From NCBI RefSeq assembly GCF_001280425.1, contig NZ_LIUF01000004.1, positions 186,001 to 250,000 of the forward strand: a stretch of DNA of 64,000 nucleotides, written 5' to 3'. Source of the stretch: Haloarcula rubripromontorii (GTDB taxonomy: Archaea > Halobacteriota > Halobacteria > Halobacteriales > Haloarculaceae). A program made the translations under genes and the position numbers. Under the pieces are notes generated by a model. It was given only the letters and a program-made list of their open reading frames with translations. It had not been told where the DNA came from and did not search any database. Positions 1 to 9,481 of this stretch are shown in pieces. Every line of letters starts with the position of its first letter. Position 1 is the stretch's first letter.

Positions 1-282
1 GTAACGGAGGGCATCGATCAAGTCGAGACAGCAGCTGAGCGACTCGAAGAGATTGTTTCGGCGGTCAACGAGGCGTCACAGGGCATTCAGGAGGTTTCTG
101 CGGCGACCGACGACCAGGCGGCGTCGACAGAAGAAGTCGCCAGCATGATCGACGAGCTGTCGAGCGGAATCGACGACATGACCGCACAGCTCGACGACCT
201 TGCAGCGACGAACGAACGGCAGACAGAGAAGATTCAGGACGTGGCCGAGACCGCGCGCCGCCTCGATACAGATACGGCGTAA
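1..282 (+). CDS. Methyl-accepting chemotaxis transducer, C-terminal fragment
   Basis: This is the last 93 codons of a gene entering from the left edge and ending at TAA 280-282. The translation is a heptad-rich helix (EEVASMIDELSSGID and similar), rich in Glu, Asp, Ala, Ser and Gln, typical of the cytoplasmic signalling coiled coil of haloarchaeal Htr transducers. The segment VSAATDDQAASTEEVASM lies near the methylation and signalling helices of this family. Such proteins pass ligand or light signals to CheA. The sensor and membrane parts are outside the window, so ligand and localisation cannot be told. Confidence 0.85.
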   Translation, partial: VTEGIDQVETAAERLEEIVSAVNEASQGIQEVSAATDDQAASTEEVASMIDELSSGIDDMTAQLDDLAATNERQTEKIQDVAETARRLDTDTA

Positions 283-349
283 CTTCGATTCCCACTCAGC
301 CACGTATGCTGGTGGATACCCGGGTGGTACCCGCTCACACGCCCCCCAA

Positions 350-361
350 AGAGCTATTCCG
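350..361 (+). promoter_or_regulatory. TATA-like box for the methyltransferase gene
   Basis: The gctattcc element is centred about 26 bases before ATG 382, the spacing expected for a leaderless haloarchaeal transcript. The rest of 283-381 holds no gene I can see. Confidence 0.4.
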
Positions 362-381
362 GACCGTCGAGAGCACTGCGT

Positions 382-990
382 ATGACTCGACGCGACATCG
401 TCCGCGAGGGCTACGACGATATCGCCGCGACCTATGCGGCCGAGCGTGACGGTGAGGGTCACGAGCGCGATCTGGTCGCGCGCCTCGCGGATCGTCTGCC
501 TGCCGAGAGCCGGATTCTCGATGCCGGCTGTGGCGCTGGGACGCCTGCGATGGACGTTCTCGCAACCGATCACACCGTCACGGGACTGGATCTCTCTCGT
601 GAACAGCTACGAACGGCGCGCGAGCGGGTCCCCGGACCGCGGCTCTGTCAGGGGGACCTGGCAGCGCTGCCGTTCCCGGAAGACACGTTCGATGCGGTCG
701 TCTCACTGCACGCGGTCATCCACGTCCCGCGAGCGGAACACGCCGCCGTCTTCGCGGAGTTCGAGCGCGTTCTCGAACCGGGCGGTCGACTACTGGCCGC
801 GCTGGGCGACGACCAGTGGGAGGGCACCAACGAGAACTGGCTGGGGACCGATACCGAGATGGCCTGGAGCTTCCACGGCCGCGAACGTAATCGCGAGCTA
901 CTAACCGAGGCCGGCTTCTCCATCACCGGCGTCGAAACCGTCGACGACGAACTCGGTGGGGTGTTCGCGTTTTTCGAGGCGCGAGCGTAG
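382..990 (+). CDS. Class I SAM-dependent methyltransferase
   Basis: The 202-residue protein has the SAM-binding motif I ILDAGCGAGT at about residues 47-56, an acidic residue at the end of the next strand (VTGLDLS) and a motif near FDAVVSLHAVIHV, as in the Methyltransf_11/UbiE-like fold. ATG 382 is preceded by a TATA-like element at leaderless spacing. It ends 12 bases from the convergent helicase gene. The fold gives SAM-dependent methyl transfer to a small molecule or protein; nothing here identifies the acceptor. The family is certain, the substrate unknown. Confidence 0.88.
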   Translation: MTRRDIVREGYDDIAATYAAERDGEGHERDLVARLADRLPAESRILDAGCGAGTPAMDVLATDHTVTGLDLSREQLRTARERVPGPRLCQGDLAALPFPEDTFDAVVSLHAVIHVPRAEHAAVFAEFERVLEPGGRLLAALGDDQWEGTNENWLGTDTEMAWSFHGRERNRELLTEAGFSITGVETVDDELGGVFAFFEARA

Positions 991-1002
991 CCCCCTCCCT
1001 GC

Positions 1003-2895
1003 TCACTCCGTCTCGGCCGGCGGCTCGACGGCCTCGGCCTCCGTCTCGGTGACGCGGATGCCCTTCGAAGCGAGGTGGCGCATCTGTCGGCGGACGAAGT
1101 CCTCTTCGGTCGTCCCTCGCGTCGCGAGAATGACCATCCGGGCGTTGCCGGCGGGGCGCATCGTCCGCCCGGCCCGCTGTGCGCCCTGGCGGCGGGACCC
1201 GCCAAGTCCGGAGGCGACGATAGCGAGTTCGGCGTCCGGCAGGTCGATGCCCTCGTCGCCGACCCGGGAGACGACCAGCGTGTCCAGTTCGCCCCGGCGG
1301 AACTCGTCGAACAGCTTCTCTCGGCGAGCGTGTGGCGTCTCGCCGCTGATGAAGGGTGCGCCGATGGCCTCGCTGATGGCCTCTCCCTGATCGAGGTACT
1401 CGATGAACACCAGGGCCTTCGCCGCGGGGTTCTCGGCCAGGGCGTAGCGTATCTCGTCGATCTTCCCGGTGTTGCTTGCGGCGGCCTGCCGTCGGTCGTG
1501 GCCCGACGTGGAACTGTACTCGGACTGCTCGGTCTCGTCGCCCCACGGCACGAGGCGGATTTCGACCTCCGGCTCGGCGACGTAACCCTCGTCGAACAGT
1601 TTGCCCCAGTCGGTCCCGATTGGCGGGCCGACAAGCGTGAATATCTCCTCCTCGTCGTCGCTCTCTCTGGTCGGCGTGGCGGTCAGCCCCAGGCGGTGTT
1701 TAGTCTGGAGGTCCGCGCTCCGGCGGTGAATCGGCGACGGGACGTGGTGGACCTCGTCGTAGACGATGAGGCCCCACTTGCGCTGGTCGAACAGTTTCCG
1801 GTGGCGGTCCATCCCAGCGGTGCGGTAGGTGGCGATGGTGACCGGGCGGATGGACTTCTCGCCGCCGTGGTACTCGCCGATGTCGTCGTCAGTGAGCGAG
1901 GTATGGCGAACCAGTTCGTCGCGCCACTGGGAGGCAAGTTCGCGCGAGGGGACGAGAATCAGCGTCTCGCCGCCGATGGCGGCCATCGCCCCCATCGCGG
2001 CGACGGTCTTGCCCGAGCCGGGCGGGCCGACGAACACGCCCGATCCCTGCTCGGTGAACCGCTCCACCCAGTCTTGCTGGTAGTCCCGCAGGCGCAGGCG
2101 CAGATCCATCTCGATGGCGTCGCCCGTTTCGAGGTCGCGGTCGTCCCGGACCGGATAGCCCGCCTCGTACAGCGTCCGCTTGATTTCGGCGGTCGCGTCC
2201 TCGTTGACCCACGACTCCGAGTCCGAGATAGGGGCACGGAGGTGGTCGTCGTCGAGTTTCGGCCGGGCGACGTTGCCCATCAGGTCGTCGCTTTCGGCTT
2301 CGAGGACGACGTACCCGTCCTCGTGGGTCTTCAGGCGGAACTTCCGGGCGCGTTCCCACTGACTCGTCACCCACTCTTCGAGGTGGGGCGAGCGCTCGCC
2401 CAGCACGTCCCGCATCGTCGCGAGCAGGTCGTCCAGCGACTCGTGGGGCGCGGCCCAGATATCCTCCTCTCGGAGTTCGTACACGTAGCCGCCCGAGCGG
2501 TTGGTGTCCTGCAGGCGGGCGAACTGCGAGAGTTGCGCCCGGGTGAACTGGTCGGGGTGTTCGACCACCACTTCACGGCGGTCGGGAAACAGGACGACGC
2601 GCTCGCGGTCTGTCACCTCTGCGATGTCCGTCGGATACCATACAGACTCGACCTCGGACACGTCCTGGCGCTCGATGTCGCCATCGTCGGCGAGTCGCTT
2701 CAGCGCCGCCCGCGCCTCGTCTGGCGTCAGATCCGTTTTGCGGGAGAACTCCGTCGCCGTCAGATGTGGGCGGCCGACGGCGTCGATAGCGTCGTAGACG
2801 GCGTCGAGTTCGAGTTCCGTGGCGGGGTCCGAGTCGTCGTCTCGGTCGGCTGGCTCCTCGGCTGTCACTACCGAATGGAGGGTGTCGACGCTCAA
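1003..2895 (-). CDS. rad25: XPB/Rad25-type SF2 DNA helicase
   Basis: The 630-residue protein has Walker A GPPGSGKT at residues 290-297, DEVH at about 380-383, motif III in LTATPTRE, and a C-terminal helicase domain ending in motif VI QRAGRTMRP. The first 240 residues contain a winged-helix-like start (LTPDEARAALKRLADDGDI) and the region that carries the damage-recognition domain in XPB homologues. These proteins are 3'-5' ATP-dependent helicases thought to act in archaeal nucleotide excision repair. The start diverges from nhaC; no convincing TATA box was seen for this strand. Family assignment is firm, the repair role is from homologues. Confidence 0.9.
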   Translation of the reverse strand: MSVDTLHSVVTAEEPADRDDDSDPATELELDAVYDAIDAVGRPHLTATEFSRKTDLTPDEARAALKRLADDGDIERQDVSEVESVWYPTDIAEVTDRERVVLFPDRREVVVEHPDQFTRAQLSQFARLQDTNRSGGYVYELREEDIWAAPHESLDDLLATMRDVLGERSPHLEEWVTSQWERARKFRLKTHEDGYVVLEAESDDLMGNVARPKLDDDHLRAPISDSESWVNEDATAEIKRTLYEAGYPVRDDRDLETGDAIEMDLRLRLRDYQQDWVERFTEQGSGVFVGPPGSGKTVAAMGAMAAIGGETLILVPSRELASQWRDELVRHTSLTDDDIGEYHGGEKSIRPVTIATYRTAGMDRHRKLFDQRKWGLIVYDEVHHVPSPIHRRSADLQTKHRLGLTATPTRESDDEEEIFTLVGPPIGTDWGKLFDEGYVAEPEVEIRLVPWGDETEQSEYSSTSGHDRRQAAASNTGKIDEIRYALAENPAAKALVFIEYLDQGEAISEAIGAPFISGETPHARREKLFDEFRRGELDTLVVSRVGDEGIDLPDAELAIVASGLGGSRRQGAQRAGRTMRPAGNARMVILATRGTTEEDFVRRQMRHLASKGIRVTETEAEAVEPPAETE

Positions 2896-2938
2896 ACGGG
2901 TTTCGTCTGGACACTCCCTGAGACGGGCACGAATACAT

Positions 2939-2950
2939 ACCTTAATATGG
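2939..2950 (+). promoter_or_regulatory. TATA box of the NhaC antiporter gene
   Basis: The cttaatat element at 2941-2948 is centred about 27 bases before ATG 2971. It argues that the in-frame ATG at 2947, inside the box, is not the start. Confidence 0.55.
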
Positions 2951-2970
2951 CGCCACCTAGACCTGCCGGC

Positions 2971-4710
2971 ATGGTTGAGGGAATCGCGGCTGGACCGTGG
3001 TCGGTCGTCCCCGCGCTCGTCGCAATCGGGCTCGCCTGGTACACCCGGGACGCGCTTATCGGGCTATTCGTGGGCATCGTCATCACAGGCATGCTCGTCG
3101 GCGCGTTACACCCCCAAGCAGTCGGGGTCCCGTCGGACCTGATCACTGCCGGCGGGGAGGTGGCGACAGTCCAGCCACAGGCCGAGGACGGGAGTCCGTG
3201 GACGGTCGGCGTCGGTGGCATCGTGCTTGGAGGTATCTTCGGGCTGAAGCTCGTGCCGGAGATAATCGCGACGGCCCCGCTGTTTGGAGAGTGGTACGTC
3301 AAGAACGTCCTGCTCGCCATCTTCGCCATCGGCGGACTGATCGGGCTGATGATTCGAGCCGGTGCGATACAGGGCGTGCTGGAGGCGCTTGTGTCGCGGG
3401 CCGAATCTGCCGCAGACGCCGAGAAGGCCGCGTTTCTGGCCGGTATCGCCATCCACATCGACGACTACTTCAACTGCCTCGTGGTCGGCTCGATGATGCG
3501 GCCGCTGACCGACAAGTTCGACGTTTCGCGGGCCAAGCTGGCCTACTACGTCGACTCAGCGGGATCGCCGGCATCCCGGCTCGCGTTCTACTCGACGTGG
3601 GGCGCGGCGATGGTCGGCTTCATCGGTGGCGGCCTCGTCGAGGCACAGCAACAGGGGACGCTCCCGTCGGGCATGACCAACTTCGTCAACACCGGCGGCG
3701 AGCAGGTCACTGCGGCGACCGGGGCCGTCTGGCCGCTGTTTTTCAACACGCTGTTTACCGGCTTCTACTCGTGGATTGCGCTCGGCCTCGCTGGCCTTGT
3801 CGCGTGGCAAGTCGTCCCGAATATCTACGGGATGGGGACCGAAGAGTCCCGGGCGAGAAACGAAGGGAAGGTCGTCGGCGACGACGCGGACCCGATGATT
3901 TCCGCGGAGATGGACGAATACGAGGTGTCCGAAACCGCCACACCGGACTGGCGGAACTTCGCCTGGCCGATTCTCACGATGATTGTCGTCGGCCTCGGCG
4001 CGATGTTCTGGCGGGCCAGTCCCGTCATCTACGTCAAAGGGAAGGAAGGAATGGGGACCACACTGCTCCAGCTCGGCAGTTGGCAGCTAGTCACGCCGCC
4101 GAGCGGACCGTGGGCGTTCAATATCGGCGGCGTCCAGCTCGGTCTGGCCTCGTTCTCCGCGCTTATCGTCGCCTTCCTGCTGTATCGCTGGAAGGGCGAC
4201 ATCCCGTCCAACGACGACGCGACTGATGCGATGATGGTCGGCTTCAAGGGCATCCTTCTCGCGGCTGTCATCCTGATGTTCGCCAGTTCCATCCAGAACG
4301 CAGTGACGATACTAGGTATCTCGTCGTTCGTGACGAACGTCTTTGGCGGCGTGCCGGCGTTCATCATTCCAGTCGGGGTCTTCCTCGTAACCTCGTTTGT
4401 CAGCTTCTCTGACGGCTCCTCGTGGTCGACCTACGGCATCATGTTCCCCATCGCCATTCCGCTGGCGTTCTCGACTGGGGCGAACCTCCCGCTGGTCCTC
4501 GGTGCAGTGTTCAGCGGCGGCATCTTCGGCGACCACACCTCACCCATCAGCGACACGACCGTGCTGGCGTCGTCGACGAGCGGCAGCGACCACATGGTCC
4601 ACGTCAAGAGTCAGGCCCCCTACGCCCTCATCGCGGCTGGTGTCGCGGCCGTGTTGTTCCTCGTGTTCGGGTTGGTGCTTCCCGAAGGGTTCCGCGTCAT
4701 CCCGTACTGA
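2971..4710 (+). CDS. nhaC: NhaC-family Na+/H+ antiporter
   Basis: The open frame extends far upstream antisense to rad25, but the protein begins at ATG 2971 (MVEGIAAGPWSVVPAL), 27 bases after a TATA box. It is a 579-residue polytopic membrane protein with about 11-13 hydrophobic segments. The stretches GIAIHIDDYFNCLVVGSMM, YVDSAGSPAS and GIFGDHTSPISDTTVLAS are conserved NhaC/MleN landmarks, with buried Asp, His and Ser residues in the ion path. The expected role is exchange of cytoplasmic Na+ for H+ in salt and pH homeostasis. A large acidic loop lies around residues 300-330. A second, shorter NhaC is at 37940. Confidence 0.9.
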   Translation: MVEGIAAGPWSVVPALVAIGLAWYTRDALIGLFVGIVITGMLVGALHPQAVGVPSDLITAGGEVATVQPQAEDGSPWTVGVGGIVLGGIFGLKLVPEIIATAPLFGEWYVKNVLLAIFAIGGLIGLMIRAGAIQGVLEALVSRAESAADAEKAAFLAGIAIHIDDYFNCLVVGSMMRPLTDKFDVSRAKLAYYVDSAGSPASRLAFYSTWGAAMVGFIGGGLVEAQQQGTLPSGMTNFVNTGGEQVTAATGAVWPLFFNTLFTGFYSWIALGLAGLVAWQVVPNIYGMGTEESRARNEGKVVGDDADPMISAEMDEYEVSETATPDWRNFAWPILTMIVVGLGAMFWRASPVIYVKGKEGMGTTLLQLGSWQLVTPPSGPWAFNIGGVQLGLASFSALIVAFLLYRWKGDIPSNDDATDAMMVGFKGILLAAVILMFASSIQNAVTILGISSFVTNVFGGVPAFIIPVGVFLVTSFVSFSDGSSWSTYGIMFPIAIPLAFSTGANLPLVLGAVFSGGIFGDHTSPISDTTVLASSTSGSDHMVHVKSQAPYALIAAGVAAVLFLVFGLVLPEGFRVIPY

Positions 4711-4758
4711 CTGGCGGCAATTTGTCCGCGTCGTCAGCGCGGCTGCGTGCTGTTTCGA

Positions 4759-5817
4759 TTAGAGAAGCCCGGTCTCCTCGATTTGCTTCTCGTAGAGGTC
4801 CTCGTACGCTGCTCGGACCTGCGAATGGTCGAATTCGGCACAGGATTCGTCGACGGTCCGGCGCTCGAACCCGGCCGATTCAGTGATTTTGTCGGCGATT
4901 TCCTGCGGGTTCGTCACTCGAAACGCACGGTCGCGCTGCTCGATGAGTTCGTGGGCCGACGACTCGGCCTGGTACTCCACGATGCCGATACAGCCACAGG
5001 CCATCGCCCAGAGGAGGTCCGTGGCGAAACACTCCCGGAACGCCGTCTGGACGAACACGTGCGCGCCCTTGTAAATCGAGACGCGCTCCTCGACATCGCA
5101 CGCGCCGGCGAAGGTCACGCGGTCGTCGATGCGGAGGTCGGCCGCCTCCTGTTCGTAGTGCGCTCGCTCCGGGCCGTCGCCGATGATCGTCGCCGACCAG
5201 CCCTTCTGTCTGAGTTCAGCCAGACCAAGCAGGAGCGACTCGACGTTCGCGCTGCCGTCCAGTCGGTGGGCGTACACCACGTCGATTTCCTCGCCGGCAT
5301 CGGTCTCTCTAACGAGGTCCATGTCGATGCTCTGTGGGAGAATTGCGGTCTGGTCCGCTGTCGCTCCCCGCTCGCGGACTCGCGTGCGGACGAGTTCCGA
5401 CGGGGTGACGAGACAGTCCGACGCCCGGAGCGCGAGGGCGGCCCGGCGGCTCTCGGGCACGTCTTCGTCGCCGAACCACTCCGTGAGCATCGGGGCGCGC
5501 GACAGTGTTGCACCGGTCTTGGCCGCCAGCGCGACTGATGCCGGCGTCGGGTGGACGTGGACGACATCTGGACGGAACCGAGCGAGCATGACCGGCAGGC
5601 GGACACAGAAAGAGGGGACGGTCGGCGAGACGGTGACAGCACGGTACGTGACGCCGTCGCGCTCGCGCTGATTGTCGAACCCCTGCCACCACTGGGAACA
5701 GAACACGGTCACGTCGTGGCCGGCCGCGGCGAGTTCGGTAGCCACCCGCTCCAGCCGGGTTCGGCCCACTGTGTCCCGGTACTGACTCGTCTCCATGGCG
5801 ACGACCGCGACACGCAT
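4759..5817 (-). CDS. GT4-like glycosyltransferase
   Basis: I start at ATG 5817 (MRVAVVAMETSQYRDT). The longer frame adds 20 basic residues unlike the rest. The 352-residue protein has two Rossmann halves: an N-terminal acceptor domain (AAAGHDVTVFCS, PDVVHVHPTP) and a C-terminal nucleotide-sugar domain with IIGDGPER and an E-x7-E-like region around ECFATDLLWAMACGCIGIVE. This matches family-4 retaining glycosyltransferases that move sugar from an NDP- or GDP-sugar to glycans or lipids. It is divergent from the S9 peptidase gene and convergent with nhaC. The acceptor is unknown; surface glycan work is likely by family. Confidence 0.82.
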   Translation of the reverse strand: MRVAVVAMETSQYRDTVGRTRLERVATELAAAGHDVTVFCSQWWQGFDNQRERDGVTYRAVTVSPTVPSFCVRLPVMLARFRPDVVHVHPTPASVALAAKTGATLSRAPMLTEWFGDEDVPESRRAALALRASDCLVTPSELVRTRVRERGATADQTAILPQSIDMDLVRETDAGEEIDVVYAHRLDGSANVESLLLGLAELRQKGWSATIIGDGPERAHYEQEAADLRIDDRVTFAGACDVEERVSIYKGAHVFVQTAFRECFATDLLWAMACGCIGIVEYQAESSAHELIEQRDRAFRVTNPQEIADKITESAGFERRTVDESCAEFDHSQVRAAYEDLYEKQIEETGLL

Positions 5818-5875
5818 ACAGGGGCGACGACGTGGCCGCTCAAAAAGCCCTCGTTTGCAACAAAAGGTTTTGGCC

Positions 5876-7708
5876 ATGCCCGACCACCCTCCCGTTGTGA
5901 CTGCGTACGACCTCTCGCGCTATCTCAACGTCCGGAGTGCATACGGCAGTTCGTTCGCGCCGGACGGGACGCTCGCCTTCCTGATGAACACGACCGGCGT
6001 CGCCCAGCTCTGGTCGCTTACCGAACCACAGGGCTGGCCCGAACAACTGACCTTCTACGACGACACTGTGAGCTTCGTCGACTACTCGCCCGAGCGCCGG
6101 GAACTCGTCTTCGGCATGGACGAGGGCGGCAACGAGCGGGCGCAGCTATACCGGCTCGATACGGATGGACACGTCCACGAACTCACGGGGATGCCCGACG
6201 CGAAACACCGCTGGGGCGGCTGGTCGCCGGACGGCGAGCGCTTCGCCTTCGCGTCGAACCGCCGCGACGAGGCCGTCTTCGACATCTACGTGCAGGACCG
6301 CGACGCGACCGGCGACGACGCAGAACTGGTCTGGGAGGGCCACGGCTGGCTCTCCGTGGGCGGGTTCTCGCCCGACGGTGACCGACTGCTGGTCAGCGAA
6401 GCTCACTCCAGTTTCGACCAGGACATCTACGTACTTGACATCGACAACGAGGACCTCAGCCATCTCACGCCACACGAGGGGAAGGTCCGCTACACCAGCG
6501 CGTCGTGGGGGCCGGAAGGGGACGCGGTGTATCTCGTCACCGACGCCGAGAGCGACACGCTCGAACTCGCCCGCCTCTCGCTCGATGGCGGCCTCGACAT
6601 CGTGCGCTCGGACGACCAGTGGAACATCGACGGCGTCGCACTTGACAAGGACAGCGGCCGCCTCGCGTACTCGCGCAACGTCGACGGCTACAACGAACTC
6701 ACCGTCGGCGAACTGACGGGGACGGCGACTATCGAGACGTTCCCGACGCCGGACCTCCCGGGCGGGCTGGCCGGCGGCGTCTCGTGGGGACCCGACGCCG
6801 AGCGGTTTGCCGTCAGCGTCACCGGGCGGACAGTCAACACCAATGTGTTCGTCGTGGAGGCCGAAACCGGCGAGAGCGAGCAGTGGACGGCCGCCTCGAC
6901 GGCCGGCATCCCGCGTGAGACGTTTATCGAGTCCGAGGTGGTCCGGTTCGAATCCTTCGACGGACGGGAGATTCCGGCGCTGTTCTCGCTGCCGAACGGT
7001 GCAGCCGACGGGGCCAGCGCTGACAGCGACACGCCGGTCATCGTGGACATCCACGGCGGCCCGGAGAGCCAGCGCCGCCCGTCGTTTTCCGGCCTGACCC
7101 AGTACTTCCTCTCGCGGGGCTACGCCGTCTTCGAGCCGAACGTTCGCGGGTCGACCGGCTACGGGAAGGCCTACACCCACCTCGACGACGTGGAAAAGCG
7201 GATGGACTCCGTGAAGGACCTGCGGGCCGGCGTCGACTGGCTCCACGACCACCCCGCGGTCGACCCCGACCGCATCGTGGCGATGGGCGGCTCCTACGGC
7301 GGCTTCATGGTGCTTGCGGCACTGACGGAGTACCCCGACCTCTGGGCGGCCGGCGTCGACGTGGTCGGCATCGCCAACTTCGTCACCTTCTTAGAGAACA
7401 CCGGCGACTGGCGGCGCGAACTCCGCGAGGCCGAGTACGGCTCCCTGGAGTCGGACCGGGAGTTCCTCGAATCCATCTCGCCCATCAACAACGTCGACCG
7501 CATCTCGGCTCCGCTGTTCGTCCTCCACGGGGCCAACGACCCTCGCGTCCCGGTCGGCGAGGCCGAACAAATCGCCGAGCAGGCCGCCGAGCAGGGCGTT
7601 CCCGTAGAGAAGCTCGTCTTCGACGACGAGGGCCACGGCATCAGCAAACGCCAGAACCGCATCGAGGCGTACACCGCTGTCGTCGAATTCCTCGACGACC
7701 ACGTCTGA
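5876..7708 (+). CDS. S9-family prolyl oligopeptidase-like serine peptidase
   Basis: The 610-residue protein starts at ATG 5876 (MPDHPPVVTAYDL). Residues 30-350 form a repeated beta-propeller pattern (FSPDGDRLL, WSPDGERFA, WGPDAERFA). The C-terminal alpha/beta hydrolase domain has nucleophile Ser473 in GGSYGGF, the acid Asp in HGANDPRVP and the His in DDEGHGI, so the triad is complete. Such enzymes cleave short peptides after Pro or release acyl-amino acids. There is no signal peptide, so it is probably cytoplasmic. It is divergently transcribed from the glycosyltransferase. Confidence 0.9.
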   Translation: MPDHPPVVTAYDLSRYLNVRSAYGSSFAPDGTLAFLMNTTGVAQLWSLTEPQGWPEQLTFYDDTVSFVDYSPERRELVFGMDEGGNERAQLYRLDTDGHVHELTGMPDAKHRWGGWSPDGERFAFASNRRDEAVFDIYVQDRDATGDDAELVWEGHGWLSVGGFSPDGDRLLVSEAHSSFDQDIYVLDIDNEDLSHLTPHEGKVRYTSASWGPEGDAVYLVTDAESDTLELARLSLDGGLDIVRSDDQWNIDGVALDKDSGRLAYSRNVDGYNELTVGELTGTATIETFPTPDLPGGLAGGVSWGPDAERFAVSVTGRTVNTNVFVVEAETGESEQWTAASTAGIPRETFIESEVVRFESFDGREIPALFSLPNGAADGASADSDTPVIVDIHGGPESQRRPSFSGLTQYFLSRGYAVFEPNVRGSTGYGKAYTHLDDVEKRMDSVKDLRAGVDWLHDHPAVDPDRIVAMGGSYGGFMVLAALTEYPDLWAAGVDVVGIANFVTFLENTGDWRRELREAEYGSLESDREFLESISPINNVDRISAPLFVLHGANDPRVPVGEAEQIAEQAAEQGVPVEKLVFDDEGHGISKRQNRIEAYTAVVEFLDDHV

Positions 7709-7786
7709 GCGCTAAGACAGAAACCCGGCGACTGCGACGGCACGGCGTTTTTATAGGGGTGTTTCAAGCGACGAAAACGTTCAGGC

Positions 7787-7797
7787 GGCTTTATCAT
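7787..7797 (+). promoter_or_regulatory. TATA-like box deciding the NUDIX gene start
   Basis: The ctttatca element is centred about 27 bases before ATG 7819. A second AT-rich element (gtttttata, about 7746-7753) is further upstream. This supports 7819 rather than the upstream in-frame 7759 start. Confidence 0.45.
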
Positions 7798-7818
7798 GAT
7801 GCCGAAGCAGCGTTTCGT

Positions 7819-8337
7819 ATGGAGATAGCCGAGCGCTCGCGAGCGCGGGTCCAAGAGCGCCTCGCCCGCCTCGAACAGGAGTTCGGCTCGACACCGGTGG
7901 ACCAGACCACCTTTTCGGTGGGTGGGGAAGCGTACCAGCGTGCTGTCGAGCGCTCACGAGAGGGACAGGTGGACGTCCACGCGTTCGTCCACAACGAGTC
8001 GGGTGACGTGTTGCTGAGGGACACTGACGGGTCCTGGGAGGTCCCCAAGGGCCAGACGCAGGGGGCCGAGCGGCCGGCGGCAGCGGTCAAGCGGGTCGTC
8101 ACCGAAACCGCCGGCGTCGAGTGTACGGTTCAGGACGCGGTTCGGGCGACCATCTGTGGCGTGCGAAACGAGTCGGACTCGAACGCCGAGACGGTGTACC
8201 GACTCAGTATCGTGTTCAACGCCAAAATCAACGGTGCTGCGCTCGACGACGGCGACGGTACCGAGGCGGTCGACGAGACAGAAGCGTCGATTCGATGGGA
8301 CGACGCCAGCGACGTCGCGGTCGCGGAACTGGTTTAG
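7819..8337 (+). CDS. NUDIX-like protein with an imperfect NUDIX box
   Basis: The 172-residue protein starts at ATG 7819 (MEIAERSRARVQERL). It has an N-terminal helical segment, then a NUDIX-like fold: HAFVHNESGDVLLRD and GSWEVPKGQTQGAERPAAAV. Against the box G-x5-E-x7-R-E-U-x-E-E-x-G-U, the segment keeps the first Gly and Glu and the Arg, but has RV instead of RE and ET instead of EE, so metal ligands are missing. It may have lost hydrolase activity or use another metal site. Its stop overlaps by four bases the convergent glycerol-1-phosphate dehydrogenase gene. Confidence 0.72.
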   Translation: MEIAERSRARVQERLARLEQEFGSTPVDQTTFSVGGEAYQRAVERSREGQVDVHAFVHNESGDVLLRDTDGSWEVPKGQTQGAERPAAAVKRVVTETAGVECTVQDAVRATICGVRNESDSNAETVYRLSIVFNAKINGAALDDGDGTEAVDETEASIRWDDASDVAVAELV

Positions 8338-9392
8338 ATGACGCCGGTGACCGTCGCCGCCTCTATCGCCGCTTCCTCGCTCATCCCGTCGCCAAGCACC
8401 GTGTAGCGGTCGCGGATCTGGTGGGCCGTGGTCAGCGCTTCGATGACCGTCTCGTCGTCGATGCCGAGTTCATCCGCCGTCGTCGGCGCGCCGATAGCCG
8501 CCAGCGCGTCTCTGGCGTCTTTCCACTTGCCTTTCTGGCCGCTGTGGAGGTACTCGGTCATGATGGAGCCGACGCCGACCTGGTGGCCGTGAAGTGCGCC
8601 ATTGGGGACGAGACGGTCCAGCTGGTGGGAAAACAGGTGTTCCGCGCCACTTGCCGGCCGCGAGGAGCCGGCGATGGACATCGCGACGCCGGAGGAGACA
8701 AGTGCCTTCACGACTATCCAGGACGACTCCTCCAGCCCCTGTTTGATCGAATCAGCGCTCTCGACGAGCATCTCGGCGGTCATCTGGGAGAGCGCGCCGG
8801 CGTACTCTGAGTAGTGAACGTTTTTGAGACGGTGGGCGAGCTGCCAGTCCCGGACTGCGGTGTAGTTCGAGATTATGTCGGCACAGCCGGCGGTGGTCAG
8901 TCGCCAGGGGGCCTCAGCCAGCACCTCGGTGTCGGCGATGACGGCCAGTGGCGGCTCGGCGGCGACGCTGTGGCGCGTATCGCCCTCGGGAACGGACCCG
9001 CGGCCGGAGACGATGCCGTCGTGGCTCGCGGCCGTCGGGACCGAGACGAACCCCAGTCCGAGGTCGTCGGCCGCCATCTTCGTGATGTCGATGGCTTTCC
9101 CACCGCCGACCCCCAGCAGGAAGCCCGCGTCAATCTCCGACGCGTGGTCGATGACCTGCTGCACGGCGTCGAAACTGGCCTCCTCAATGACGATTTCCGA
9201 GGGGTCGTACCCCGCGTCCTCGAACTGTTCGACGACCCGCTTGCCGGCGACCTCGTGTGGCGTCGGACTGGAGACGACGAGCGGCCGGCCGGTCAGATGA
9301 AGCTCGCTCACGGCCTCGATTGTCCGGCCGAGGACACCGTGCCCGACCACGACGTTCCGTGGCAGGCGAATCCAGGTACGTTTCTCGAACAT
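8334..9392 (-). CDS. egsA: sn-Glycerol-1-phosphate dehydrogenase
   Basis: The 352-residue protein shows GVGGGKAIDITKMAA (NAD(P) binding), SVPTAASHDGIVSGRGSV and the metal-ligand histidines in SGAEHLFSHQLD and LHGHQVGVGSIM, the pattern of EgsA/AraM. It reduces dihydroxyacetone phosphate to sn-glycerol-1-phosphate with NAD(P)H and Zn2+, the first committed step of archaeal ether lipids. Length matches the family (about 350). It overlaps the end of the NUDIX gene tail-to-tail. This gene alone argues that the window is archaeal. Confidence 0.95.
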   Translation of the reverse strand: MFEKRTWIRLPRNVVVGHGVLGRTIEAVSELHLTGRPLVVSSPTPHEVAGKRVVEQFEDAGYDPSEIVIEEASFDAVQQVIDHASEIDAGFLLGVGGGKAIDITKMAADDLGLGFVSVPTAASHDGIVSGRGSVPEGDTRHSVAAEPPLAVIADTEVLAEAPWRLTTAGCADIISNYTAVRDWQLAHRLKNVHYSEYAGALSQMTAEMLVESADSIKQGLEESSWIVVKALVSSGVAMSIAGSSRPASGAEHLFSHQLDRLVPNGALHGHQVGVGSIMTEYLHSGQKGKWKDARDALAAIGAPTTADELGIDDETVIEALTTAHQIRDRYTVLGDGMSEEAAIEAATVTGVI

Positions 9393-9481
9393 GGTTGCCT
9401 GTCCCCGGGCACGCGTGAAAACAGTTTAGGTGCAGATGAACTGAGACCGGGTATTTTGTTTCATGCAGCCGAGCGTAGCGG

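Noticed and set aside
1075-4710. One 1211-residue open frame on the plus strand
   Set aside because: The first 632 codons are antisense to the rad25 helicase and have no domain; only the NhaC part from 2971 is real.
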